From contig NZ_VLLB01000006.1 in NCBI RefSeq assembly GCF_007830455.1, positions 283,985 to 347,984 of the forward strand: a stretch of DNA of 64,000 nucleotides, given 5' to 3'. Both the position numbers and the translations under genes were made by a program. The notes under the pieces are model-generated. The model had not been told where the DNA came from. It ran no database searches and saw only the letters and a list, made by a program, of their open reading frames with translations. Source of the DNA: Pseudoduganella lurida. Lineage in GTDB: Bacteria; Pseudomonadota; Gammaproteobacteria; Burkholderiales; Burkholderiaceae_D. Positions 20,374-29,086 of this stretch are shown piece by piece. Position 1 is the first letter of the stretch. Each line of letters starts with the position of its first letter.

Positions 20374-20473
20374 ATCGCTTCCTTCTCTTCAGGGTGCGGA
20401 AACCGGTCGGGTTCCGCGTTCAGTATCGAAGTGGGGCTGTGGCATGCCATTTCAAGAGCCCTGCCGGCAAAGC

Positions 20474-20752
20474 TCAGCGATTGCCGGCGGGCGCCACGAC
20501 ATCGTTACAGAGGGCCAGCAGCGCATCGTAGGGCGAGGCCGACAACATGGCGCGCAGCTGTCCCACATGGGTGGCATCGGCCAGCGCGATGAAGAGCTGC
20601 GCAGGCCGGCGCCGCAACAGACGATTCAATGTAACACGCAACACCAGATTTCCCGCGCAGCACAGGCAGCCGGGAGCGATCCGCTCGATCTGGGCAGGCA
20701 CGGCATCGGCCGCCAGCGCGCCAGCCGGATCGGCCAGGCCTTCGAGGATCAC
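20474..20752 (-). CDS. CobW/P47K-like fragment with GCLCC motif, start uncertain
   Basis: The frame contains IAPGCLCCAGNLVLRVTLNR, the metal-binding GCxCC block of CobW-type G3E GTPases, followed by LLRRRPAQLFIALADATH. The only usual start in frame is the GTG at 20752. Coding-like sequence continues upstream in the same frame to about 20932 and includes IPATLVTGASARD, which looks like the P-loop strand of the family with the GSGKT lysine motif lost. A CTG at 20932 just after the ntrX stop could be the real start (152 aa). No GTP-binding motif remains. It is either a shortened relative or a decaying gene. Confidence 0.5.
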   Translation of the reverse strand: MILEGLADPAGALAADAVPAQIERIAPGCLCCAGNLVLRVTLNRLLRRRPAQLFIALADATHVGQLRAMLSASPYDALLALCNDVVAPAGNR

Positions 20753-20939
20753 CGCGACCAGCGGCGGGGCGGAAGAAAAAGAAGGGGAAGGAGACGGGGA
20801 CGGCTCGGCCCCGGCAGGCAGGCCAGGTGCGCCGGTCCCGGCCAGGCGCGCCGCGATCGCCGCTTCGCGATCGCGCGCGCTGGCGCCCGTGACCAGGGTG
20901 GCGGGAATGCGGGGCTGGGCGGGCGGGTTCAGGAAACGC

Positions 20940-21659
20940 TCAGGCCTGCTGGTTCTTCTTGGCCAGCTTGCCCGGCTCGACGCCGAGCTGCTTCAGCTTG
21001 CGGTACAGGTGGGTGCGTTCCAGCCCGGTCTTTTCGGCCACGCGTGTCATGCTGCCGCCCTCCCGCCCAAGGTGGTGCTCGAAGTACATGCGTTCGAACG
21101 CATCGCGCGCCTCGCGCAGCGGCAGGTCGAAGGACAGGCTGAACATGTGGCCTTCGCCACTGCCCCGCGCCACCGCGATGCCATGCGCGCCCTGCGGCGG
21201 CAGCGGCTGCGCGCCGAAGCTGGGCGGTGCGGCCTCTTCCGCCGGCGGCAGCGCGGCCGGACGGGGTGCCAGCACGGGCGCCCGCACCACTTCCTGGCCA
21301 CGCGCCAGGCCGGCCTGGACCGCCTTGAGCAGTTTCTGCATCGCGATCGGCTTTTCCAGGAAATTGAGCGCGCCGATGCGCGTGGCCTCGACGGCCGTAT
21401 CGATCGTGGCGTGGCCGGACATCATGATCACCGGCATGGTCAGCAGGCCGTCGCGCTGCCATTCCTTCAGCAGCGTGACGCCGTCCGTATCCGGCATCCA
21501 GATGTCGAGCAGGACCAGGTCGGGTGCGCCCGTGGCGCGCGCCTGGCGTGCCTGCTGGGCGTTTTCCGCCAGCGTCACCGCATGCCCCTCGTCGCCCAGG
21601 ATCTCCGACAGCAGCTCCCGGATACCCATTTCATCATCAACTACGAGAATGTTTGCCAT
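20940..21659 (-). CDS. NtrX-like response regulator lacking the AAA+ domain, 239 aa
   Basis: The receiver domain (about 1-118) has acidic D8-D9, the phosphoacceptor D52 in LLDIWMPDTDG, and K103 in FLEKPI. A Pro/Ala linker follows, then the NtrX-type end (LPLREARDAFERMYFEHHLG) and a Fis-type helix-turn-helix (MTRVAEKTGLERTHLYRKLKQLG). The ~230-residue sigma-54 ATPase that normally sits between them is absent. It should bind DNA but cannot open sigma-54 promoters. This short form is known in betaproteobacteria. It is paired with the kinase gene upstream. Confidence 0.9.
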   Translation of the reverse strand: MANILVVDDEMGIRELLSEILGDEGHAVTLAENAQQARQARATGAPDLVLLDIWMPDTDGVTLLKEWQRDGLLTMPVIMMSGHATIDTAVEATRIGALNFLEKPIAMQKLLKAVQAGLARGQEVVRAPVLAPRPAALPPAEEAAPPSFGAQPLPPQGAHGIAVARGSGEGHMFSLSFDLPLREARDAFERMYFEHHLGREGGSMTRVAEKTGLERTHLYRKLKQLGVEPGKLAKKNQQA

Positions 21660-21810
21660 CTATCCCTGCCCTTGAGTTCTTGTCGTATGCATTCTTTTTG
21701 TGTGCATTCTCATGCCTGCGGCCCATGCCGGCGGATCCGGCCGCTGCGAATCGTGCGCGCCATTCTGCGCTTCGCCTGCCCTGCCAGCAGATTCTATTAG
21801 CCCTTCGACA

Positions 21811-24105
21811 TTATGCCAACTGCACCGGTGCCAACTTTAACAGCAAAATCAGTACCGAAGCGCCAGAACCGTCGGCATGGTTCTGGATATCGATGCGGCC
21901 ACCGTGTTCGTCGATGATCTTCTTCACCATCGCCAGCCCCAGTCCGGTGCCGCGCACCTTCGAGGTCACGTACGGCTCGAAGGCGCGGGCCAGGATTTTC
22001 GGTGCGAAGCCCGGGCCATTGTCGGAGATCGCCAGGCGCACGGCAATGCGCGTGCCGCCGTCCGCGCTCTGGTAATGGATCGCTTCCGTGATCACGTCGA
22101 TGCGCGGGGCCGGGCGCGCATCGGCGTCCGGCAGGTCGGCCAGCGCATCCTGGGCATTCTGCAGCAGGTTGTGGATCACCTGGCGCAGCTGGGTGGGGTC
22201 GCCCATCACCATCGGCAGGTAGGGCGCCAGCTGCGGGCGGATGATGTCGTGGCCGTCGCCGGCCACGTACAGGTGCAGGATCTCCTCGACGAGGGAATTG
22301 AGGTCCAGCGATTCGAGCTGAGCCGGTGGCGTGCGCGCGTAGTCGCGGAAGTCGTCGACCATGCGCTTCATCGCGGCGACCTGGTTGACGATCGTGCCGG
22401 CGCTCTTGTTGAGCAGCTCCAGGTCGGTGCCGCCCAGCTTGTTCTCCAGCTTCATCTGCAGGCGCTCGGCGGACAGCTGGATCGGCGTGAGGGGGTTCTT
22501 GATCTCGTGCGCCAGGCGGCGCGCCACTTCGCCCCAGGCGATCGAGCGCTGCGCCGAGATCACGTCCGTGATGTCGTCGAACACCACGATGTAGCCGCCG
22601 CCACCGCCTTCCAGCGGCAGGCGCGAACCGCGCGTGAGCAGGATCAGCGCGTTGTCGTCCGGGCTGGTGGTGGGCCGCGAGATCTCGATCTGCCGCTGCC
22701 AGTGCAGGTGCTGCAGGTTGCGGCCGGCGGCCGACTGGGCGCTCTGGGCCGAGAACGCCGCGATCACGGCGCCGGCGAATTCCTGCATGCCTTCCACGTC
22801 CACCAGCGGCCGGCCGGTCAGCGTCACGCCCGCCTTCTGCAGGATGCGTTCGACGGACTCGTTGCAGGTGACGACGCGGAAGTCGGCATCGAGCACCATC
22901 ACGCCGGCCGACATATTGGCCAGCACGGATTCCAGGTGGGCCTTGGCGTTCTGCAGCGCGATGCGGTTGCGCTCGACGGCGCTGCGCGCTTCGGACAGCT
23001 GGCGCGTCATCGTGTTGAAGCTTTGCGTGAGCGTGCCCAGTTCGTCGGAACTGGCGACGATCGGGCGTGGCGACAGGTCGCCGCCGGCCACCGCGCGCGT
23101 GCCTTCGGCCAGCAGCAGCAGCGGCTGCGCCAGGTCATTGGCGATCAGGAAGGCGGCCGCAATGGCGCCGAACACGGCCAGCAGCAGGGTCAGCGTCAGG
23201 GTCACGATGTACATCTGGCGCAGGCCGTCGCGCGCCACGTCGCGCTGCTTGTATTCGCTGTAGGCGGTGCGCAGCGTTTCGCCATCGGCCGCCAGGCGCG
23301 ACGGCACGGCCTGCAGCACCTGCAGGTAGCGCGGCGCGAAACGGCCGCCCGACGGCTGCACCGGGTCCGGCACGGGGATCAGCACGCGCAGGCGCAGCTG
23401 GCTGCCGGGATCGGGCGGCACGGGCGGACCGTTCGGGTCGCGCAGTTCGCCGCCGCCTTCCGGCGCCGCATACGGCGGTTCGGCCTGGGCGCGCGCCATG
23501 ATGGCGGCGGTGGGCAGGTCGCCCGCCAGGTTGATGCGGCGCTCGCCCAGCGCCGAGACGATCAGGCCGCCGCGGTTGTCGACGATGACGGCGCTCTGCG
23601 TGCCGGGATGCTCGCGGACGAAGCGGGCCAGCGTGGCCGGCGCCGCGTAGAACGGCTGCGTGGCCAGTTCGTCGGCGGTGCGCTGCGCATCGCCTTTCAG
23701 TTCGGCCAGCGACGCATCGAGCGCGGAACGGCCCAGGTCCAGGCCCGCTTCCAGCGCCTCTTCGACGCGCACGTTGAACCACGAGTCGATCGAGTGCGAG
23801 ACGAACTGCACGGAGACGAGGAAGATCACGAGGCCGGGCAGCACGCCGATGGCGGCGAACAGCATCACCAGCCGCGTCATCAGCCGCGAGCCGAACTTGC
23901 CGCTCTTGTAGCGCGAATACAGGCGGAACAGCGACACGCCCACCAGGATCAGCAGCGCCACGGCCACGGCGGCGTTCAGCCCCAGCAGCCAGGAATAATA
24001 GCGTTCGATGAAGCCGGAATTGTTGGAGGCGGAGGCCAGCAGGAACAGCAGGATGCTGCAGACGGCACCCGCCACGACGAACAGATACCGCAAGGCCTGG
24101 GTCAC
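21811..24105 (-). CDS. ntrY: NtrY-type sensor histidine kinase, 764 aa
   Basis: Membrane kinase for the adjacent regulator. It uses a GTG start at 24105 immediately after the DUF4390 stop, with GGAG upstream. Three N-terminal helices lie before about residue 110. A periplasmic region follows to about 290, with a Pro-rich insert around PPVPPDPGSQ. Another helix, HAMP (about 315-370) and PAS (about 385-490) come next. The dimerisation/phosphoacceptor helix has H533 in HEIKNPLTPIQLSAERL. The ATPase domain has N, G1 and G2 boxes (DNGPGFAPK, GTGLGLAMVKKI). NtrY kinases sense redox or nitrogen state in other proteobacteria; the signal here is not visible. Confidence 0.93.
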   Translation of the reverse strand: MTQALRYLFVVAGAVCSILLFLLASASNNSGFIERYYSWLLGLNAAVAVALLILVGVSLFRLYSRYKSGKFGSRLMTRLVMLFAAIGVLPGLVIFLVSVQFVSHSIDSWFNVRVEEALEAGLDLGRSALDASLAELKGDAQRTADELATQPFYAAPATLARFVREHPGTQSAVIVDNRGGLIVSALGERRINLAGDLPTAAIMARAQAEPPYAAPEGGGELRDPNGPPVPPDPGSQLRLRVLIPVPDPVQPSGGRFAPRYLQVLQAVPSRLAADGETLRTAYSEYKQRDVARDGLRQMYIVTLTLTLLLAVFGAIAAAFLIANDLAQPLLLLAEGTRAVAGGDLSPRPIVASSDELGTLTQSFNTMTRQLSEARSAVERNRIALQNAKAHLESVLANMSAGVMVLDADFRVVTCNESVERILQKAGVTLTGRPLVDVEGMQEFAGAVIAAFSAQSAQSAAGRNLQHLHWQRQIEISRPTTSPDDNALILLTRGSRLPLEGGGGGYIVVFDDITDVISAQRSIAWGEVARRLAHEIKNPLTPIQLSAERLQMKLENKLGGTDLELLNKSAGTIVNQVAAMKRMVDDFRDYARTPPAQLESLDLNSLVEEILHLYVAGDGHDIIRPQLAPYLPMVMGDPTQLRQVIHNLLQNAQDALADLPDADARPAPRIDVITEAIHYQSADGGTRIAVRLAISDNGPGFAPKILARAFEPYVTSKVRGTGLGLAMVKKIIDEHGGRIDIQNHADGSGASVLILLLKLAPVQLA

Positions 24106-24675
24106 TTACTCCGCCCTGTACTGGAAGGTTCTCTTCTGGGACGCCAGCGTCCAGTCACGGTTGTTCAGGGCGTTCACCTGGATCGGCTTGGGCAGGTAGT
24201 CGCGGTCCATGCCCATGCTGAGGGTCACGTTGTACGTTTCCCCCACCTTCAGCACGCCGCGTGCCGCCACGACCCAGCGGGTGGGCCGGCGGATGAAGAA
24301 CAGCGCATCGTCGAGCGACTCGAAGGTCTGCTGCACGCTGCCCACGATCTTCACGTGGTACTGGCGCGTGAGCACGTCGTAGTACAGGCGGTAGGTGCGG
24401 CGCGCGGTCACGGCCTTTTCGTCGAACCAGTACCAGCGCGGCCGGGTGAAGGTGATTTCGGTGGTGAACGACACGGGCACGCCGTACTGCAGCGCATCCT
24501 CGAGGCCATGACTGAGGTCGAATGCGTAGCTGGCCTTCAGCCGGTAGCCCTCTTCGGCGGCTTCGATGCGGGGATCGGTGATCTCCACGACCCCTTCGGC
24601 GGCACGCACAGCCTGCGGCAATGCGCAGGCCAGCATCAGCAGCAGGCAGAAAAGTCGAACAAATCGGAAGGTCAC
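24106..24675 (-). CDS. DUF4390 family secreted protein, 189 aa
   Basis: The preferred start is the GTG at 24675 (VTFRFVRLFCLLLMLACALPQA), which gives a complete signal peptide cleaved after VRAAE. A TTG at 24723 would add 16 residues. The body is rich in beta strands and aromatic residues (FTRPRWYWFDEKAV, YRLYYDVLTRQYHV), as is usual for DUF4390. The function is unknown, but the gene is a constant companion of rsmB and ntrY in betaproteobacteria. It is located between them here, 66 bases after rsmB and directly abutting ntrY. Confidence 0.85.
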   Translation of the reverse strand: MTFRFVRLFCLLLMLACALPQAVRAAEGVVEITDPRIEAAEEGYRLKASYAFDLSHGLEDALQYGVPVSFTTEITFTRPRWYWFDEKAVTARRTYRLYYDVLTRQYHVKIVGSVQQTFESLDDALFFIRRPTRWVVAARGVLKVGETYNVTLSMGMDRDYLPKPIQVNALNNRDWTLASQKRTFQYRAE

Positions 24676-24741
24676 GTGCGCTATCGTCGGTGGTAAAGGA
24701 GCCTTGTTCCAGGGGCCAAACAAGCCAGGTGAGGCGACGTT

Positions 24742-26445
24742 CTACGCATCCTTCTGGAACAACGCATAGAACAGGCCGTCGTGATCCTGTTCGGCACCGC
24801 CCACGGGCAGTAGCTGACCGGGCGCATCGATTCGCGTGGCGCGATTGCGCACCGCGAAAGCGGCCGCCTGCGCCTCGGATTCCTGCGGCCACAACGAACA
24901 TGTCACGAACAGCAATTTACCATTGGGCCGCAGCATCTGCCAAAGATTGTCGAGAATTTGCCCGGAAAGTGTTGCAAGTTGGAGCGCGTCGCCCTTGCGC
25001 CGCAGCCAGCGGATATCCGGGTGGCGGCGCACGATGCCGGAGGCCGTGCACGGCACGTCGGCCAGGATGCGATCGAACGGTTCGCCGTCCCACCATTCGC
25101 GGCCCTGCGCCTGCGCGGCCTGCAGCTCGGCGGACAGGCCCAGGCGCTCGAGGTTCTCGCGCACGCGGGTCAGGCGCTGCGGGTCCGCATCGAGCGCGGT
25201 CAGCGCCACGTCGGCCAGTTCCAGGATGTGGCCCGTCTTGCCGCCCGGCGCCGCGCACGCATCCAGCACTCGCATGCCGTCCTGGACATCGAGGAGCTGC
25301 GCGGCCAGCTGGGCGCCGGCATCCTGCACCGAGACGTCGCCTTCGTCGAAACCAGGGATCAGGTGCACACCCACCGGCTTGTCGAGCCGCACCGCCTGCT
25401 CGCCGATGCGGCGCGCGCCGATGCCGGCCTCGGCCAGCCGCACCAGGTAATCCTCGACCGTCACGCGCCGCGCATTGACGCGCAGCGTGAGCGGCGGCGC
25501 CTGGTTGCCGGCCGTGAGCACGGCTTCCCATTGGGTCGGGAAGGCGGTGATGGCCGCATCGATCCACCATTGCGGGTAGTTCCAGCGTGCCACCGGCTGG
25601 GCCAGCACGGCGGCCAGCAGCGTTTCGCGTTCGCGAAGGAAGCGGCGCAGCAGCGCATTGACCATGCCCTTGGCGCGCGCCGTGTCGGGATGGGCGCCGG
25701 CCGCCGTCACGGCCTGGTCGACGACGGTGAACGCTTCGTACGGTGCCGGGCCCTCGTCGCTCGCCTGCATCAGCGGCAGTGCGCAGGCCAGCAGGCCGGC
25801 CACCAGCGGATCCGGCGCTTTTGGCGCCATCTCGGCCACCAGCGCATCGCTGCGGCCCAGCTGGCGCATGGCGCGGTAGGCGATGTCCTGGATCGCGCCG
25901 CGCGCCTGCGGCGACGGGGCGTTCACGCCGGCCAGCGCCTGCGGCAGCGCCATGCCGCCGCGTACCTGCAGCACGGCGGCGGCCGCGCCCAGCAGCGCGA
26001 AGGCCAGCGAATCGCTCTTCAGTTCGGCCTGGAACTCGGTCTGTACACGGGGTTTCAGGTCGCGGTGATGGCTGGCGCGCAGGCCGCCCGAGTCGCTGCG
26101 GGGCGGTGCGAACGATGGCGCCTTCGACGGGCCGGACGATGTGTTCCGGGCCTTGTGGACGCGCGGCGCGGCCGTTTCCCATGGGCTCGGCGCCGGGGCC
26201 GATGGTGCTGCGGTTTGTGCCGCAGCCGGCACCTTTCCGGCGGGTTGCAACGCCGGCTTCACGGCGGGCTTATCGGCTGGCTTATCGGCTGGCTTGCTGG
26301 CCGGCTTGTTGGCCGCCGCCTTGCCGGCTTCGGACCGGGGCCGCCCGCCGGGGGGCACGGCGGGCCTGGATCCCATGCCGGCGCCGGCCTTCTTCGTGGC
26401 CGGGGCTGGCTTGGACTTCAGACTCAGCGTCGGACGCTTGCTCAT
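24742..26445 (-). CDS. rsmB: 16S rRNA m5C967 methyltransferase with N-terminal extension, 567 aa
   Basis: Methylates C967 of 16S rRNA using SAM. The start is ATG 26445 (MSKRPTLSLKSKPAPATKK). The first ~135 residues are a low-complexity Lys/Pro/Ala extension (KPADKPADKPAVKPA-type repeats) that the ~430-aa family does not normally have. A NusB-like domain spans about 140-280. The Rossmann methyltransferase has the SAM motif CAAPGGKTGHILELA, and the two active cysteines in DVPCTASG and VTCSLWPQE. It heads the rsmB-DUF4390-ntrY-ntrX chain and is divergent from argS. Confidence 0.94.
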   Translation of the reverse strand: MSKRPTLSLKSKPAPATKKAGAGMGSRPAVPPGGRPRSEAGKAAANKPASKPADKPADKPAVKPALQPAGKVPAAAQTAAPSAPAPSPWETAAPRVHKARNTSSGPSKAPSFAPPRSDSGGLRASHHRDLKPRVQTEFQAELKSDSLAFALLGAAAAVLQVRGGMALPQALAGVNAPSPQARGAIQDIAYRAMRQLGRSDALVAEMAPKAPDPLVAGLLACALPLMQASDEGPAPYEAFTVVDQAVTAAGAHPDTARAKGMVNALLRRFLRERETLLAAVLAQPVARWNYPQWWIDAAITAFPTQWEAVLTAGNQAPPLTLRVNARRVTVEDYLVRLAEAGIGARRIGEQAVRLDKPVGVHLIPGFDEGDVSVQDAGAQLAAQLLDVQDGMRVLDACAAPGGKTGHILELADVALTALDADPQRLTRVRENLERLGLSAELQAAQAQGREWWDGEPFDRILADVPCTASGIVRRHPDIRWLRRKGDALQLATLSGQILDNLWQMLRPNGKLLFVTCSLWPQESEAQAAAFAVRNRATRIDAPGQLLPVGGAEQDHDGLFYALFQKDA

Positions 26446-26560
26446 CGTGTTCTTTCGTGGTGCATGGGAAGGGCAGGATTGTAGCAGCGGGCAGCCCGGG
26501 CCCACTCCCGGCACGCCCGCAGCCCGGCCCGCCGCCCTCCTGCCGCCGGGCGCAAACCGG

Positions 26561-26566
26561 TATAAT
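26561..26566 (+). promoter_or_regulatory. Candidate -10 box for argS
   Basis: TATAAT stands alone in very GC-rich DNA 86 bases before the argS start. No good -35 box is seen at 17 bases upstream, so this is a weak call. Confidence 0.35.
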
Positions 26567-26652
26567 GTCCGATCTTCCGGCGCACGCGCGTGCGTCCCGC
26601 AGTCCTCTTTTTTAGCTGTCAACCCGCTGTCAACCTTTCGTTCCGACCGACC

Positions 26653-28362
26653 ATGCTCGCCCAACAAAAACAACAGATCGCCGCCCTGTTCCAGGCCGCC
26701 CTCGTCCCGTTCCTGGCCGATACCGGCATCACTGCCAACGTGGTGCTGGAACGCCCGCGCGACCCGGCGCATGGCGACGTGGCCTGCAATATCGCCATGC
26801 AGCTCGCCAAGCAGCTGAAGATGAACCCGCGCGAGCTGGCCACGAAGATCGTTGCCGCCGTGCTGGACAACCCGGCCGGCAAGGCGCTGGTGGCCTCGGC
26901 CGACATCGCCGGTCCCGGCTTCATCAACCTGCGCGTGACGGATGCGGCCAAGCAGGCCGTCGTAACCACCGTGCTGGAACAGGGCGCCGCCTATGGCCGC
27001 AGCGACGCCGGCAACGGCCAGCACGTGATCATCGAATTCGTCTCCGCCAACCCCACCGGCCCGCTGCACGTGGGCCATGGCCGCCAGGCCGCGCTGGGCG
27101 ATGCCCTGTCCGCGCTGTTCGAAGCGCAGGGCTACGGCGTGACGCGCGAGTTCTACTACAACGATGCGGGCGTGCAGATCCACACGCTGGCCACGTCCAC
27201 CCAGGCGCGCGCGCGCGGCATCAAGCCGGGCGACGCCAACTGGCCGGACCCGGCCTACAACGGTGACTACATCGCCGACATCGCCGCCGATTTCCTGGCG
27301 AAGAAGACGGTCGCGGCCAGCGACGGCGCGCCGGTCACGGGCTCGGGCGACGTCGATGACCTGGAGTCGATCCGCGCATTCGCCGTCACCTATCTGCGCA
27401 ACGAACAGGACATCGACCTGCAGGCCTTCGGCGTCAAGTTCGACAATTACTACCTGGAGTCCTCGCTGTACAAGGACGGCAAGGTGGAGTCGGCCGTCAA
27501 TGCGCTGGTGGCGAACGGCCACACGTACGAAGACGGCGGCGCGCTGTGGCTGCGCACCACCGACTACGGCGACGACAAGGACCGCGTGATGCGCAAGACG
27601 GACGGCACGTTCACGTACTTCGTGCCGGACGTGGCCTACCACATCGTCAAGTTCCAGCGCGGCTTCACGCAGGCGATCAACGTGCAGGGTTCCGACCACC
27701 ACGGCACCATCGCCCGCGTGCGCGCCGGCCTGCAGGCCGTGGGCCTGGACATCCCGCAGGGCTATCCCGACTACGTGCTGCACAAGATGGTCACCGTGAT
27801 GAAGGACGGCGCCGAGGTGAAGATCTCGAAGCGCGCCGGTTCCTACGTGACGGTGCGCGACCTGATCGAATGGTCCGGCGGCGGCGACATCACCAGGGGC
27901 CGCGACGCGGTGCGCTTCTTCCTCATCTCGCGCAAGGCCGACACGGAATTCGTGTTCGACGTGGACGTGGCGCTGAAGACCTCCGACGAGAACCCGGTGT
28001 ATTACGTGCAGTACGCCCACGCGCGCATCTGCCGCATGCTGCAGCAGTGGGGCGGCGACCCGGCCACGGTGGCGGGCGTCGATCTTTCCCCGCTCGTCGC
28101 GCCGACCGAACAGACGCTGCTCGCCACGCTGGCCGCCTACCCGGAAGTGCTGGCGCGCGCGCAGGCCGAGCTGGGCCCGCACCAGGTGGCGTTCTACCTG
28201 CGCGACCTGGCCGCGAACCTGCACAGCTTCTATTTCGCCGAACGCGTGCTGGTCGACGACGAGGCCCTCAAGCTGGCCCGCCTGGCGCTGGTCGTCGCCA
28301 CCCGCCAGGTGCTGCGCAACGGCCTGGCGCTGATCGGCGTCTCGGCGCCGGACCAGATGTAA
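26653..28362 (+). CDS. argS: Arginyl-tRNA synthetase, 569 aa
   Basis: Class I synthetase charging tRNA-Arg. The ATG at 26653 (MLAQQKQQIAALFQAALVPF) gives the normal N-terminal Add1 domain; an upstream GTG in frame has no coding support. The HIGH motif is HVGHGRQA after SANPTGPL. The KMSKS-like loop is KISKRAG. The C-terminal DALR anticodon domain ends LRNGLALIGVSAPDQM. It is first in a tight plus-strand series and 24 bases from the FtsN-like gene. Confidence 0.97.
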   Translation: MLAQQKQQIAALFQAALVPFLADTGITANVVLERPRDPAHGDVACNIAMQLAKQLKMNPRELATKIVAAVLDNPAGKALVASADIAGPGFINLRVTDAAKQAVVTTVLEQGAAYGRSDAGNGQHVIIEFVSANPTGPLHVGHGRQAALGDALSALFEAQGYGVTREFYYNDAGVQIHTLATSTQARARGIKPGDANWPDPAYNGDYIADIAADFLAKKTVAASDGAPVTGSGDVDDLESIRAFAVTYLRNEQDIDLQAFGVKFDNYYLESSLYKDGKVESAVNALVANGHTYEDGGALWLRTTDYGDDKDRVMRKTDGTFTYFVPDVAYHIVKFQRGFTQAINVQGSDHHGTIARVRAGLQAVGLDIPQGYPDYVLHKMVTVMKDGAEVKISKRAGSYVTVRDLIEWSGGGDITRGRDAVRFFLISRKADTEFVFDVDVALKTSDENPVYYVQYAHARICRMLQQWGGDPATVAGVDLSPLVAPTEQTLLATLAAYPEVLARAQAELGPHQVAFYLRDLAANLHSFYFAERVLVDDEALKLARLALVVATRQVLRNGLALIGVSAPDQM

Positions 28363-28386
28363 TCCATCACAAGGACAATCCGTACA

Positions 28387-29076
28387 ATGGCTTTCCGCAC
28401 TCCCCACCTGCGCCAGCAGGGCAGCACGCTGGTCGGCATCATCATCGGCCTCGTGATCGGCCTCGTCATCGCCGTGATCGTCGCGCTGATGATCACCAAG
28501 GGCCAGTCGCCGTTCACCGAGCGCACGGCGCGCACCGCCAAGCCCGCCGAATCGTCCGGCACGATCGCCGATCCGAACAAGCCGATGTACGGCAACCGCG
28601 ACAGCACGCGCAGCGCCAACCGCGATTTCGAACGGGATGCGCGCAATCCACAGCAAGCTGCTCCCGCTGCACCGGCCAAGCCATCTGCCGCCCCGGCCGC
28701 CGATCCGCTGCAGGCAGTGGTGGACCGCATCCAGAACCAGCCGGAGCGCAAGCCCGCCACACCGGCGCCGGCGCCGCTCAACACGGCAGCGCCACCCGCG
28801 CAGTCCGCGGCACCGGCACCGTCCCCGGCAGGCGAAGAGAAGTGGGTTTATTATCTGCAGGCTGGCGCCTACCGCGAAACGAACGATGCCGAAGCGGTGC
28901 GCGCCAAGCTGGCGCTGCTCGGCTTCGAAGCGAGCGTGACGGACCGCAGCACCGATTCCGGCGTGCTGCACCGCGTGCGCGTGGGCCCGTTCACGCAGGT
29001 CGAGGCGATGAACAAGGTACGTAGCAAGCTGTCCGAAAACGGTGTCGACGTGGCCGTCGTCCGCAACCAGAGATAA
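28387..29076 (+). CDS. FtsN-like SPOR domain protein, 229 aa
   Basis: Bitopic inner-membrane protein. A short cytoplasmic end is followed by one transmembrane helix (about 15-37, LVGIIIGLVIGLVIAVIVAL). A long Pro/Ala linker comes next, and a C-terminal SPOR domain (about 152-229) that binds glycan strands stripped of stem peptides at the septum. FtsN activates septal peptidoglycan synthesis; this is the usual betaproteobacterial FtsN-like gene between argS and dsbA. Nothing else for division is adjacent. Confidence 0.87.
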   Translation: MAFRTPHLRQQGSTLVGIIIGLVIGLVIAVIVALMITKGQSPFTERTARTAKPAESSGTIADPNKPMYGNRDSTRSANRDFERDARNPQQAAPAAPAKPSAAPAADPLQAVVDRIQNQPERKPATPAPAPLNTAAPPAQSAAPAPSPAGEEKWVYYLQAGAYRETNDAEAVRAKLALLGFEASVTDRSTDSGVLHRVRVGPFTQVEAMNKVRSKLSENGVDVAVVRNQR

Positions 29077-29086
29077 TGGAGAACCG

